Shown: positions 28,501 through 36,741 of the stretch, one piece after another
How positions within the stretch are numbered: position 1 is the stretch's first letter
Layout: every line of letters starts with the position of its first letter
Assembly: GCF_050859025.1 (NCBI RefSeq)
Contig: NZ_CP138200.1
Location: 4,092,001 to 4,156,000 of the forward strand
DNA from: Wukongibacter sp050859025
GTDB taxonomy: Bacteria > Bacillota > Clostridia > Peptostreptococcales > Caminicellaceae
Reading direction: 5' to 3'
Length of the DNA: 64,000 nucleotides
Made by a program: the position numbers and the translations under genes
Notes under the pieces: model-generated
What the model was told of the DNA's origin: nothing
Seen by the model: the letters and a program-made list of their open reading frames with translations, nothing else
The model's database searches: none

Positions 28501-30110
28501 TTCTCACGTATGGGGTCAATTGGCGGATTTGTTACTTGAGCAAAAATTTGTCTAAAATAATTAAACAATAAATGGGGATTATCTGACAGTATTGCTAATG
28601 GTGCATCATTACCCATAGAGCTAATGGCTTCCTTACTGCTCTGAGCCATAGGAGCAATAACCCTTTTCAGCTCTTCCTCCGTATAGCCAAATATCTTTTG
28701 CTTAGTAATAAGATTATCTTCATCCATCCTTGGTAAGGGTTTATTTAGTATCACTTCTTCTAGATCAATCTTATTATCACTAATCCATTTTCTATAGCCT
28801 TTTTCTAAAGCAAGGCCTTGCTTAACTTGATAATCATGGAGAATTCTCTTTTCTTCTGTATCTACAATAAGAATCTTCCCTGGACCTAGTTTACCCTTTT
28901 TAAGAATTCGTTCCTCAGGAATTTTAAGTACTCCTGACTCAGAGGCCATTACAACAAGATTGTCCTTGGTAATAAGATATCTAGCAGGTCTAAGTCCATT
29001 TCTATCAAGGCTGGCACCAGCTCTTACCCCATCACTAAATACAATCGTAGCTGGACCATCCCAAGGCTCAATTAATCCTTCATGATATTCATAAAATGCT
29101 CTAAGTTCTTCATCCATAGTTTTATCATATCTCCATGCTTCAGGCATAAGCATTTTAATTGCATGTTCCATAGAATATCCACTAAGTAGAAGTAATTCAA
29201 AAATATTATCTAAGTTACATGAATCGCTGCTATTTGGCTCAATAATAGGTAGTATTTTATTAAAGTTCTCGCCAAAGATCTTCGATGCCATTACACCTTC
29301 CCTTGCATTCATCCATTTTATATTACCTCTTATTGTGTTAATCTCACCATTATGGGATATATAACGGTATGGATGAGCTAATCTCCATGAAGGAAAAGTA
29401 TTTGTACTGTATCTTTGATGTACCGTCGCGATGGCACTTTTTAACCTTTCATCTTTAAGTTCTAAGTAGAATTCTTCGATTTGATGAGCTAAAAACTGCC
29501 CTTTATAAACAATAGTCTTCGATGAAAGGCTACAAATATAAAAGGCTTCTGTATAGATTCTTCCAGCTTCTCTGATTGCATTTTCAACCCTTTTTCTCAC
29601 TATATAGAGAGTTCTTTCAAATTTCTCGGTCTTTTGTCCCCCTCTATTAATGAATATCTGCTGAACAACTGGTCTTGTCCCCTGAGCCGATACTCCACAA
29701 GCTTTATCATTTACGGGTACACTACGCCAAGCAATAAACTGTTGTCCCTCCTCATTGAGTATTCTCTCAAAAACACCTTCACAATAGTATCTAGCGTTTG
29801 GTTCCATAGGCAAAAATATCATTCCTACAGCATAGTCACCTTGATTTGGTAGTTCAATTTTCCTCTCCTTTAATTCTGCTGAAAAAAATTCATGAGGAAT
29901 TTGTATCGAAATCCCTGCTCCATCTCCAGTCTCTGGATCTGCTCCTGTAGCACCTCTATGGGACATGTTTTTCAATATCTCTAATCCATTTCTAATTATT
30001 TCATTTGATTTTTTTCCAGAAATATCGGCTATAAATCCTACACCACAACTATCTCTCTCCATATTTGGATTATATAATCCCTGCTTTTCTGGTAATCCTA
30101 ATACATTCAT
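25572..30110 (-). CDS. gltB: Glutamate synthase large subunit
   Basis: 1512-residue alpha subunit, which converts glutamine and 2-oxoglutarate to two glutamates. After a 21-residue leader the nucleophile Cys22 (MERDSCGVGFIADISG) starts the class II amidotransferase domain. The central domain follows, then the FMN-binding synthase domain (GEGGEDDQRY and ISGHDGGTGASPL). The 3Fe-4S cysteines are in CGCIMMRKCHNNTCPVGVATQ, and the C-terminal beta-helix domain is GxxG-rich. All expected parts are present at normal length. First gene of gltB-gltD. The 400-bp upstream gap holds a possible promoter and two palindromes like catabolite-repression operators. Confidence 0.97.
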   Translation of the reverse strand: MNVLGLPEKQGLYNPNMERDSCGVGFIADISGKKSNEIIRNGLEILKNMSHRGATGADPETGDGAGISIQIPHEFFSAELKERKIELPNQGDYAVGMIFLPMEPNARYYCEGVFERILNEEGQQFIAWRSVPVNDKACGVSAQGTRPVVQQIFINRGGQKTEKFERTLYIVRKRVENAIREAGRIYTEAFYICSLSSKTIVYKGQFLAHQIEEFYLELKDERLKSAIATVHQRYSTNTFPSWRLAHPYRYISHNGEINTIRGNIKWMNAREGVMASKIFGENFNKILPIIEPNSSDSCNLDNIFELLLLSGYSMEHAIKMLMPEAWRYDKTMDEELRAFYEYHEGLIEPWDGPATIVFSDGVRAGASLDRNGLRPARYLITKDNLVVMASESGVLKIPEERILKKGKLGPGKILIVDTEEKRILHDYQVKQGLALEKGYRKWISDNKIDLEEVILNKPLPRMDEDNLITKQKIFGYTEEELKRVIAPMAQSSKEAISSMGNDAPLAILSDNPHLLFNYFRQIFAQVTNPPIDPIREKKVMSLNQYLGRSGNILKKINEKKPNKFIELEQPILYSEKIEKIKSINVDTLRSITIPIIFESDQYERGLYNSLEALKKRVEESITHGYRIIILSDRGVDRYRAPIPSLLAVSTVHNHLIQRKLRTKVDIIVETGEARDPFHMALLLGYGATAIYPYIALESINNLVKNGLYIEDITVKKASMNYVRSIGYGIRKITSKMGISTLRSFNGGQIFEVIGIAEDLVNEYFSGTPCRLSGLKMNGIAKEILIRHNKAFETEVKTQQLDIGGQIHWRKNSETHMFNPETISKLQQACRTNDYNLFKEYSNLINDQSKKLKTIRGLLEFKKGTPVPIDEVESVESIIKRFATGAMSFGSLSKEVHETLAVAMNRIGGKSNCGEGGEDDQRYIKTENGDYKRSAIKQVAAARFGVTTNYLINADELQIKVAQGAKPGEGGHLPGNKVTREIAKVRHSLPGIDLISPPPHHDIYSIEDLEQLIFDLKNVNPRARVSVKLVSEVGVGTVAAGVAKGSADMVLISGHDGGTGASPLTSIKTAGVPWELGLAETQQTLLINNLRSRIAVQVDGQMRTGRDVVVGALLGAEEFGFATAPLVVCGCIMMRKCHNNTCPVGVATQDPELRKHFKGKPEHVVNFFRFIAMEVREIMSELGIRTMDEMVGRVDILHTNESNRHWKTKDLDLSSILYSPELPRRFGQRKTIEQKDQTADVLDKKLIKIANPALKTGEKINSSYDIKNTDRSVGAMLSGKVTEVWGGKGLPQDTIDFTFEGTAGQSFGAFLVSGVTLRLKGDANDYLGKGLSGGKIIVAPHESSTLEASENIVAGNTLLYGATSGEAYICGKVGERFAVRNSGAIAVVEGVGDHGCEYMTDGRVVILGETGRNFGAGMSGGIVYIYDEHDSFNLKCNFEMVEIDGLQEEDNKFLRKLIMKHVIYTQSEKATKILDNWEVNKDKFIRVINPKYRVIMQDSTEIYIDSLEARYIG

Positions 30111-30164
30111 AATATCTTACCTTCCTTTCCAAGTAATTACATGTAGATTGTTCAACGACAATTT

Positions 30165-30192
30165 CTTATAATCGCATATGCAAGAAAAACAA
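30165..30192 (-). promoter_or_regulatory. Possible gltB promoter
   Basis: On the minus strand TTGTTT (30187-30192) and TATAAG (30165-30170) are separated by 16 nt, about 55 nt before the gltB start. An 8-bp inverted repeat ATATGCAA (30176-30183) and TTGCATAT (30199-30206) overlaps it and may be an operator. Confidence 0.35.
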
Positions 30193-30313
30193 TTCTAATT
30201 GCATATTTCTGAATATTCGGATAGTGGTCATTATATCATATTTATTCATTATATTCAATCTCTTCTGTATAATTTTTTTTAAAAAAATTGACCTAACATT
30301 CTCATAATATCTA

Positions 30314-30327
30314 GGAAAACGTTGTCA
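30314..30327. promoter_or_regulatory. cre-like site 2 upstream of gltB
   Basis: GGAAAACGTTGTCA fits the CcpA cre pattern (AARCGNWWWCA core) with about two mismatches and lies about 205 nt upstream of gltB. It shares the AAAACGTT core with the site at 30400-30413, 86 bp away. Confidence 0.35.
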
Positions 30328-30399
30328 TAAACATCGGAAATCCAAGCATCTTTTTTTTGAATATTTATTCATAAATAGGTATATTTTATCATTATATTC

Positions 30400-30413
30400 A
30401 GAAAACGTTTTCT
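30400..30413. promoter_or_regulatory. cre-like site 1 upstream of gltB (perfect palindrome)
   Basis: AGAAAACGTTTTCT is a perfect 14-bp palindrome of the LacI/CcpA operator type. It lies between the terminator of the upstream gene and gltB, so gltB is the likely target. Confidence 0.4.
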
Positions 30414-30454
30414 TGAATCTTAATTTTCTTTTTACATTTCTGCAATTTGAGCAC

Positions 30455-30490
30455 ACAAAAAATGCATCTACTTCTTCAAGTAAATGCATT
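30455..30490 (-). terminator. Terminator after the ABC exporter operon
   Basis: AATGCATCTACTT (30461-30473) pairs with AAGTAAATGCATT (30478-30490) with one mismatch and a CTTC loop, and the minus-strand stem is followed by T6. It ends the four-gene unit 35743-30519. Confidence 0.85.
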
Positions 30491-30518
30491 CAACACATTT
30501 TTCTCAATTCCATGTACT

Positions 30519-31061
30519 TTAGCTCATATTAATTTTTGACTCTACTATTCTCTCAACTTGCTGCTTATCTTTATTACTCACCACTAAACTGATTTTAGAC
30601 TTTAATAGTGTCTTAACCACCATATCATAGGAATTTTTATAGCTATGGGAAGGATCCCATTCTATTCCTCTAACATCTCTCCAGTGGATAAAACCACTTT
30701 TATACAATATACCATGTTCATAAATCCCAACGGCTTTGTTCTCATCAAGTTTATTCTGTATAAGTACATAAGCCCCGGCCATCAATCCAAAAACTAATGA
30801 CTCTAAAGCAGCCTGAATATCCTTAAATCCCATTAAGGTGATTATAGAAAAAATAACCAAAAGAGAAATTATAGATATTTTGTTAGACCTATGCTTTAAA
30901 AATGGAATTTTTTCTAAATTATTCTGTTTAATCTCAAACTCCATTCCCATTCCTTCTGAGTCCGAACGTTTATTCATAGTGAGTTTTTCCCTTAGATATA
31001 AAACAACTGCTAACACCATTGCTAAATTAACAATGGTTAAAGTCAATTTCTCAAAATCCAA
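30519..31061 (-). CDS. Small membrane protein, unknown function (DUF5673-like)
   Basis: About 180 residues with three hydrophobic segments (near residues 3-22, and a pair around 65-105) and a C-terminal soluble domain containing GIYEHGILYKSGFIHWRDV. That pattern resembles the DUF5673 group of Firmicutes membrane proteins; the assignment is tentative. I choose a TTG start at 31061, since AAGGGTGGTG precedes it by about 5 nt. The ATG at 31085 has no ribosome site. Last gene of the unit with the two ABC exporter subunits, but nothing in it suggests a transport role. Confidence 0.6.
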   Translation of the reverse strand: MDFEKLTLTIVNLAMVLAVVLYLREKLTMNKRSDSEGMGMEFEIKQNNLEKIPFLKHRSNKISIISLLVIFSIITLMGFKDIQAALESLVFGLMAGAYVLIQNKLDENKAVGIYEHGILYKSGFIHWRDVRGIEWDPSHSYKNSYDMVVKTLLKSKISLVVSNKDKQQVERIVESKINMS

Positions 31062-31136
31062 AAAAGCACCACCCTTCTGGTCCATAAAATAGCATCAATA
31101 TATAGAAGCCCTCACTAGGAATTCTTTATATTTGTA

Positions 31137-31871
31137 TTACATATTACATTTTTCAAGCAATGGATTGTATCTCATTGCAAGGGAAAAAAGGTATGGATAA
31201 TTATTTTTTATATACTTTATATATACTATCCACTCACGAACAAGTAATGGATATACTCTTTCTATATCACCCTTAAGATGCTCATAATCTTCTTTAGTCA
31301 AATCATCATAGTTTGTATGATGATGAAGCTCATCCTCTAGATGAAATACTGCTGTTAATAGCTCAGTAAAAGTTTCATGCTCAAGTAATGAAGGATTCTG
31401 GAGTAATCCAAGTAAAAATTCCCGTTTAGATCTTAAGAGATTTGCAAATTTTCCAATATCAACTTTGTCAATATCAATATCATATTGAAATTCTTCATTT
31501 AATAGTTTTGATTTATTTTTAAAATCTGAATCATTCCAATCTTGAATATCTCTAAAAAAGGAACAAATGTAATCAGGTCTAGAGTCAGACATCACAAGGG
31601 TTTTCAAAAGCTTTGTCCCAGCTTCATTAAAAAATACTCCAATTAGCATGTTGAGCTTTTCTAACATATGCTGCTTTTCCCTTTCTTCTAGGATTCTATG
31701 CAATATAAGGCTAACAATCAGAACCTCTATGGGAATAAAGGCAATGTCTTCTAGTAAAAATACAAATATATGGTGGGCATCTTTAAATGTCATATAATGT
31801 ATAATGTATATAATCGCAGATAATATTATAAGACCTAGTCCAAATTTCATTTTCCAGCTTGATTTTTTCAT
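31137..31871 (-). CDS. Conserved membrane-anchored protein, unknown function
   Basis: 244 residues with two adjacent N-terminal membrane helices (about 9-28 and 34-58) followed by a long, helical, charged cytoplasmic part. I do not recognise a named family. The soluble part has LFSLAMRYNPLLE at the end and HLEDELHHHTNYDDLTKEDY in the middle. It starts 26 nt after the second ABC subunit and is in the same transcript, so it could be an accessory of the exporter. The ribosome site is AGGAGG, about 10 nt before the ATG. Confidence 0.6.
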   Translation of the reverse strand: MKKSSWKMKFGLGLIILSAIIYIIHYMTFKDAHHIFVFLLEDIAFIPIEVLIVSLILHRILEEREKQHMLEKLNMLIGVFFNEAGTKLLKTLVMSDSRPDYICSFFRDIQDWNDSDFKNKSKLLNEEFQYDIDIDKVDIGKFANLLRSKREFLLGLLQNPSLLEHETFTELLTAVFHLEDELHHHTNYDDLTKEDYEHLKGDIERVYPLLVREWIVYIKYIKNNYPYLFSLAMRYNPLLEKCNM

Positions 31872-31897
31872 TAATTTTTCCTCCTACATAAATACCA

Positions 31898-33976
31898 TTA
31901 ATCATTATATTGTAATTGAACTAAATTATAGTATAGTCCCTTTTTATCTAGTAGCTCTTGATGGGTTCCTTGCTCCTTTATCCTGCCCTTATTCATGACT
32001 ATAATTCTATCAGAATGTTGAATAGTTGAAAGCCTATGGGCAACTGCCAATGTTGTTCTACCCTTCATGATTTTATATAGGGCATCCTGTATAAGCATTT
32101 CGGTTTCCGTGTCAATATTCGCTGTGGCTTCATCCAAAATAAGAATCGATGGTTTTCTAACTAAGGTTCTAGCAAAGGATAATAGCTGTCTTTGTCCTGC
32201 CGAAAGAGTAGCTCCTCTTTCATATACCTTATGCTTATATTTTTCTGGAATCTTTTCAATAAAACTATGGGCATTTACATATTTTGAAGCCTCTATCATA
32301 TCTTCATCCGCTATTTCTTTATTTCTCAGCTTTATATTGCTTTCTATATCTCCTGAATATATAAATACATCCTGAAGCATTTGTCCAATATGTTTTCTTA
32401 AATTTTCCGTTTTAATGTCTTTAATATTTATATCATCTATTAGAATCTCACCTTTTTGGATATCATAGTACTTACCAATCAGATTAAGTATTGTTGTTTT
32501 ACCAGCACCTGTTGCACCTACAAATGCCACAATCTCACCAGCATTTATTTTAAAGGATACATCCTTCAAAATCCATTCATTCTCTTTATAGGCGAACCAT
32601 ACATTTTTAAATTCTATTTTACCTTCTAGTTCATCTAATTTTTTTGCATAATCTTTATCCTTTAAAGCTGGCTGCCTATCAAGTAAATTGAAAATCCTCT
32701 CAGCCGATGCCATTGCCGATTGAAAAACGTTGAACTGCTCTGCCAACTGCTGCACTGGATTAAAAAATCTTGATATATACTGAGTAAAAGCTATTAATGC
32801 ACCTATCGTCATGACACCAGCCAAAACATATTTACCACCAAAATATATTACTATAGCCGTAGATGCAATTTTTATAAGATAAATTGACGGTCCAAAAATG
32901 CTAAAGGCTATTATTTGATTTTTATTGGATTTGTTAAGTCTGCTATTAATATTAACAAACTCATCATATTTATCATCTTCCTTAGCAAAGGTTTGAATTA
33001 TCTTAATTCCAGAAATATGTTCAGATAAAAATGAATTTACCTTTGCTACATTTTCCCGAATCTGTCTATAAATAATTTTTGAGTATCTCCTAAAAACAAT
33101 TGTAGCTATTATGAGAATAGGCATTAAGGTATATGTCAGTAACGATAGTCTTAAATTAAAGCTAAGCATAGCTATTACTATCCCTATTAATATAAAAATA
33201 TTCTTTACTGAATTAACAATAACACTTGTATACATTTCATTTATTGTTTCCGTATCATTTGTAACCCTAGTAACAAGCTTGCCAATTGGCATAGAGTTAA
33301 AAAAATCTATCTCAAAATCTTGGATATGAGAAAACACGTCGTTTCTTATTTCATAAATAATCTTTTGTCCAGTATATTGAAGCAATATGGACATAAGGTA
33401 TTGAACTCCACTTCCTAATAATACAATAACGGCAAATATAAAAGCAAATTCTATAAGATCTTCATAATCAGTTTTCCTAAGTAGCCTTAACTCCTCTTCT
33501 GTTAGTCTCCTTACTTCAAACCTATCTTCACCTATTTTAATAAACTCTCCATCTATCACCAATAACGCTTTTTCTTCCTGCATCTTCAATATCTCTAAGT
33601 CTTCCGCATCTAGACCCTCAATATAGTAATAGCTTTCATTAGATAGTATTATCCTTGCCTTTAACGCATTAGTATACTTGTTATCTGCATCCTTTATAAG
33701 CTTCGAATCATCAAAGTATATTTGATTCTCTAACAGTCTTTCTTCTCCATCGGAAACCATTGAATAAGGGGTATTATACCTAGTTATTATACTATCGATC
33801 CCCTTAGCTATCAACATCGGTTGAATAATCTCCACTGCAACCACAAGCCCTAATAATATTAAAGAAATTACTATATGCAGCATATATGGCCTTGCGTATT
33901 TCATGAGACGCTTGAAAATATAAAAATCTTTTTTACTTTCTCCATCTTCTACAAAAACATCTTCTATCATATTCAT
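31898..33976 (-). CDS. bmrD: ABC exporter half-transporter, BmrD-like (catalytically intact)
   Basis: 692-residue ABC exporter subunit. It has six membrane helices with an extra extracellular insert of about 100 residues between the first two, as in BmrD (673 residues in Bacillus), then an ATPase domain. Walker A is GATGAGKTT. Walker B ends ILILDEA with the catalytic Glu. The signature is LSAGQ, not LSGGQ. It follows its partner by 18 nt. In BmrCD-type heterodimers the intact Walker B of this subunit pairs with the partner's canonical signature to form the active site. The probable substrates are drugs or other hydrophobic compounds. Confidence 0.9.
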   Translation of the reverse strand: MNMIEDVFVEDGESKKDFYIFKRLMKYARPYMLHIVISLILLGLVVAVEIIQPMLIAKGIDSIITRYNTPYSMVSDGEERLLENQIYFDDSKLIKDADNKYTNALKARIILSNESYYYIEGLDAEDLEILKMQEEKALLVIDGEFIKIGEDRFEVRRLTEEELRLLRKTDYEDLIEFAFIFAVIVLLGSGVQYLMSILLQYTGQKIIYEIRNDVFSHIQDFEIDFFNSMPIGKLVTRVTNDTETINEMYTSVIVNSVKNIFILIGIVIAMLSFNLRLSLLTYTLMPILIIATIVFRRYSKIIYRQIRENVAKVNSFLSEHISGIKIIQTFAKEDDKYDEFVNINSRLNKSNKNQIIAFSIFGPSIYLIKIASTAIVIYFGGKYVLAGVMTIGALIAFTQYISRFFNPVQQLAEQFNVFQSAMASAERIFNLLDRQPALKDKDYAKKLDELEGKIEFKNVWFAYKENEWILKDVSFKINAGEIVAFVGATGAGKTTILNLIGKYYDIQKGEILIDDINIKDIKTENLRKHIGQMLQDVFIYSGDIESNIKLRNKEIADEDMIEASKYVNAHSFIEKIPEKYKHKVYERGATLSAGQRQLLSFARTLVRKPSILILDEATANIDTETEMLIQDALYKIMKGRTTLAVAHRLSTIQHSDRIIVMNKGRIKEQGTHQELLDKKGLYYNLVQLQYND

Positions 33977-33994
33977 ATCTTCTACCGTCCTTTT

Positions 33995-35743
33995 TTACTC
34001 ATTTTCCATCATATCTGCAAGCTGTTGTTTTTTAGCTATTGAGCTATATTGACCATTCAAGTCCATTAATTCTTCATGAGTACCTTCTTCTACTATTTTC
34101 CCTTCATCTAGAAAAACAATATGATCGCAATCCTTTATCGTAGAAATTCTATGGGCAATAATTATGGTAGTTTTGTTTTTACGTTCAAGCTTTAAGGATG
34201 ACAATATCTTCTCCTCCGTATCAGTATCAACTGCTGATACGGCATCATCAAGAATCAATATGGGAGCCTCTTTAATCAAAGCTCTAGCTATTGATACTCT
34301 TTGCTTTTGACCACCTGAAAGAGTAATACCTCTCTCTCCTATTACAGTTTCATAACCCTCCTTAAACTCTTGAATATTGTCGTGTACACTTGCTGCCTCT
34401 GCATATTTAATTATTTGGTCCATATTCATATCGCTATCTGCAAAAGCAATATTTCGAGCTATTGTATCAGAAAATAGAAAATTATCTTGGGGTACATAGC
34501 CAATATTTTCTCTTAATGTCTTAAGTGGTATATTCATTATATCCTTACCATCTAATAATATTTTTTCATTAGGAACATTATAGATTCTAAGCAGTAAATT
34601 AACCATAGTAGTTTTTCCACTACCTGTTCTTCCTATTATCCCAAGGGACTCCCCTTGATTTATAAGAATATTTATATCCTTAAGGGCTAGCTCCTTTGAG
34701 CCAGGATATTTAAAACTCAAATCATTTATACTTATAGAACCCTCCAGTTTTTTTAATGTGAGTGTATCTTCTCCATCGGAAACCTCAGATTCTTCATCAA
34801 GAATTTTCTCAATTCTATCTAGAGACGCTTTACCTTGTGCAATAACATTCAATACCATTCCTATAGCCATCATTGGCCAAACTAACATAGTTAAGAAATT
34901 TATAAATGCCACTAATTCACCTAAGGATATTCTACCAAGCATAGTTAATCTTCCGCCATATACTAAAGTCAATATCATACTTGCACCAACTACAAACCTA
35001 ATAATAGGCTCTATAGCTGACCTAAGTTTAGCCAGTTTAATGTTTTTATCAAAATTATTCCTGTTAGTTTTATCAAATGCCTTTATCTCTTCGTATTCCT
35101 GTATAAATGCCTTAACAACCCGAATCCCTGAAAAACTTTCCTGCACCATATCAGTCATTTTAGCAAAAGCTTCTTGTTTATCCTTAAAGCGTTGTCTCAT
35201 AAACTTACTTATAACAAAACCTTGAAGAATTATTAAGGGAAAGGGAATAATTGCTGTCAAAGTAAGCCTTAAATCAATATTTGATATCATATTATAAAGA
35301 ACTAGGGTTATTAGAACAACTGCATCAATTATCATTAAAAGGCCTGGTCCAATTGCCATCCTCACAGCATTAACATCATTGGTAGCATGAGCCATTAAAT
35401 CCCCAGTCTTATGTTTATTAAAATAACTTTGAGACAATTTTTCTAAATGATTAAAAATATCATTCCTAATATGAAATTCAATATTTCTAGAGGTACCAAA
35501 GATCAGATTTCTCCATACAAATCTTCCGAATCCAATGGCTAATCCAATTAGAATAAGATATAGAGCTTTATTCAATAAGAGCTTTTCATTTACTCCTCCA
35601 CTAATAATCTCATCAGTTATATTTCCAATTATTAATGGTACTCTAATTTGCAATAAATCTACTATTGCTAATGAAGCTATACCTATTATGAAACGAAAAA
35701 AATATTTCTTATAGTATTTATTTAAATGTTTTCCATAGATCAT
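33995..35743 (-). CDS. bmrC: ABC exporter half-transporter, BmrC-like (degenerate ATP site)
   Basis: 582-residue ABC exporter with six helices and a C-terminal ATPase, the size of BmrC (585). Walker A is GRTGSGKTT and the signature is LSGGQ. Walker B ends ILILDDA: the catalytic Glu is replaced by Asp, the hallmark of the degenerate half of heterodimeric multidrug exporters such as BmrCD, LmrCD and TM287/288. First gene of a four-gene unit with bmrD and two membrane proteins. I searched the 360-bp leader for an attenuator of the bmrB type and did not see a clear one; it holds repeat B4. Confidence 0.9.
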   Translation of the reverse strand: MIYGKHLNKYYKKYFFRFIIGIASLAIVDLLQIRVPLIIGNITDEIISGGVNEKLLLNKALYLILIGLAIGFGRFVWRNLIFGTSRNIEFHIRNDIFNHLEKLSQSYFNKHKTGDLMAHATNDVNAVRMAIGPGLLMIIDAVVLITLVLYNMISNIDLRLTLTAIIPFPLIILQGFVISKFMRQRFKDKQEAFAKMTDMVQESFSGIRVVKAFIQEYEEIKAFDKTNRNNFDKNIKLAKLRSAIEPIIRFVVGASMILTLVYGGRLTMLGRISLGELVAFINFLTMLVWPMMAIGMVLNVIAQGKASLDRIEKILDEESEVSDGEDTLTLKKLEGSISINDLSFKYPGSKELALKDINILINQGESLGIIGRTGSGKTTMVNLLLRIYNVPNEKILLDGKDIMNIPLKTLRENIGYVPQDNFLFSDTIARNIAFADSDMNMDQIIKYAEAASVHDNIQEFKEGYETVIGERGITLSGGQKQRVSIARALIKEAPILILDDAVSAVDTDTEEKILSSLKLERKNKTTIIIAHRISTIKDCDHIVFLDEGKIVEEGTHEELMDLNGQYSSIAKKQQLADMMENE

Positions 35744-35961
35744 TTTCTCTCTCCTTATTAAAAATTAGTGCTCTTGATTTTATAAAATTTAAACCTTCTA
35801 ATTTAGTACTCACTCTCATATTTTACCCTATCTTGGAATTTTGTAACAGTATTTTAGGCTTTTTTTTAAAATTTCTTTCTCTAAAATCTGTTCTCTTTAT
35901 CTTCTAGACTTGAATCTCAATTATGAATAATGAATATTTTAACATGTAAAAGAAATAATAT

Positions 35962-36066
35962 TATAGAGCTTTAAATAGAGACTTTAATTTATATATGTCC
36001 AAAGCTCTCTAAAATGCTAAGTATTTGTACATATATAAATTAAGTTCTACTATTTAAACATTCTAT
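35962..36066. repeat. Family B palindromic element, copy B4
   Basis: 105 bp, TATAGAGCTTTAAATAGA to ACTATTTAAACATTCTAT, with arms ACTTTAATTTATATATGT and ACATATATAAATTAAGTT. It lies between divergent bmrC and the small gene at 36106. Confidence 0.7.
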
Positions 36067-36105
36067 GCCTAATTCAGATTTTTTAATAAAGAAAGGATGG
36101 TATAA

Positions 36106-36567
36106 TTGAAATTATCTGATATGTTTTCAAATACCTTACATAAACCTCATTGGGGCGGTGCCTTTGGAATATGGGATATTTGTCGCCACAAAATCATTGG
36201 GTTACCTATACTTGAAATGCTATATGATATGGCCGATGACCCCGATTTAAGAGAATTTATTGAAGCAGGAATTGAAATGCAAGTAGTTCCTCATATTAAA
36301 AAGCTTCAAGAAACTATGCAAAAAGAAAATCTAGCAGCTCCTCCTATGCCACAAAGAAAAAAGTTAGATAACCAACAGGTTGCCTTAGCATTAATGGAGA
36401 TTATGAGATTATCATTAATTCATGATACAATGACCTTTATGGATATAACTAGAGAAGACTTAAGGAAATTCGTTTGGGATATTACTCTTGATGATAGGAA
36501 GGCCTTTGATAGAATTGTTCAATTAAGCTACAAGAAAAATTGGCTTATGAATCCTCCAAGTGCTTAA
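36106..36567 (+). CDS. Helical protein, DUF3231-like, unknown function
   Basis: 153-residue soluble, mostly helical protein beginning MKLSDMFSNTLHKPHWGGAF. It could belong to the DUF3231 group (ferritin-like fold, Firmicutes), on the basis of the WDICRHKIIGLPILEMLYDM helix and the conserved DDPDLREFIEAGIEM. I would not call this certain. There is no signal peptide or Cys. The start is TTG at 36106, with AAAGGA about 9 nt before it. Monocistronic, with a strong terminator 33 nt after the stop. Confidence 0.65.
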   Translation: MKLSDMFSNTLHKPHWGGAFGIWDICRHKIIGLPILEMLYDMADDPDLREFIEAGIEMQVVPHIKKLQETMQKENLAAPPMPQRKKLDNQQVALALMEIMRLSLIHDTMTFMDITREDLRKFVWDITLDDRKAFDRIVQLSYKKNWLMNPPSA

Positions 36568-36599
36568 ATTTAAAATCTTTGATTCTCTATTTAATATCA

Positions 36600-36633
36600 A
36601 AATGCTCCCTGTTATGATTTGGGAGCATTTTTA
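36600..36633 (+). terminator. Terminator of the 36106 gene
   Basis: AATGCTCCC (36601-36609) pairs with GGGAGCATT (36621-36629) and is followed by TTT on the plus strand. Repeat A6 begins 10 nt later. Confidence 0.88.
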
Positions 36634-36642
36634 GTTTCTAAC

Positions 36643-36738
36643 TATAGTAATAAATCTTTATATTATTAATTCCTCAAAACTCTTTGAAGCATTGCCTATT
36701 TAAGAAGTCAAAGTATAAATTTATAAGTAAGTTCTATA
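36643..36738. repeat. Family A palindromic element, copy A6
   Basis: 96 bp, TATAGTAATAAATCTTTATA to ATAAGTAAGTTCTATA, in the gap between the convergent 36106 gene and the CvfB-like gene. Confidence 0.65.
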
Positions 36739-36741
36739 CAT

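Noticed and set aside
35744..35961. BmrB-type attenuator in the bmrC leader
   Set aside because: No short leader gene with overlapping terminator and anti-terminator was seen.
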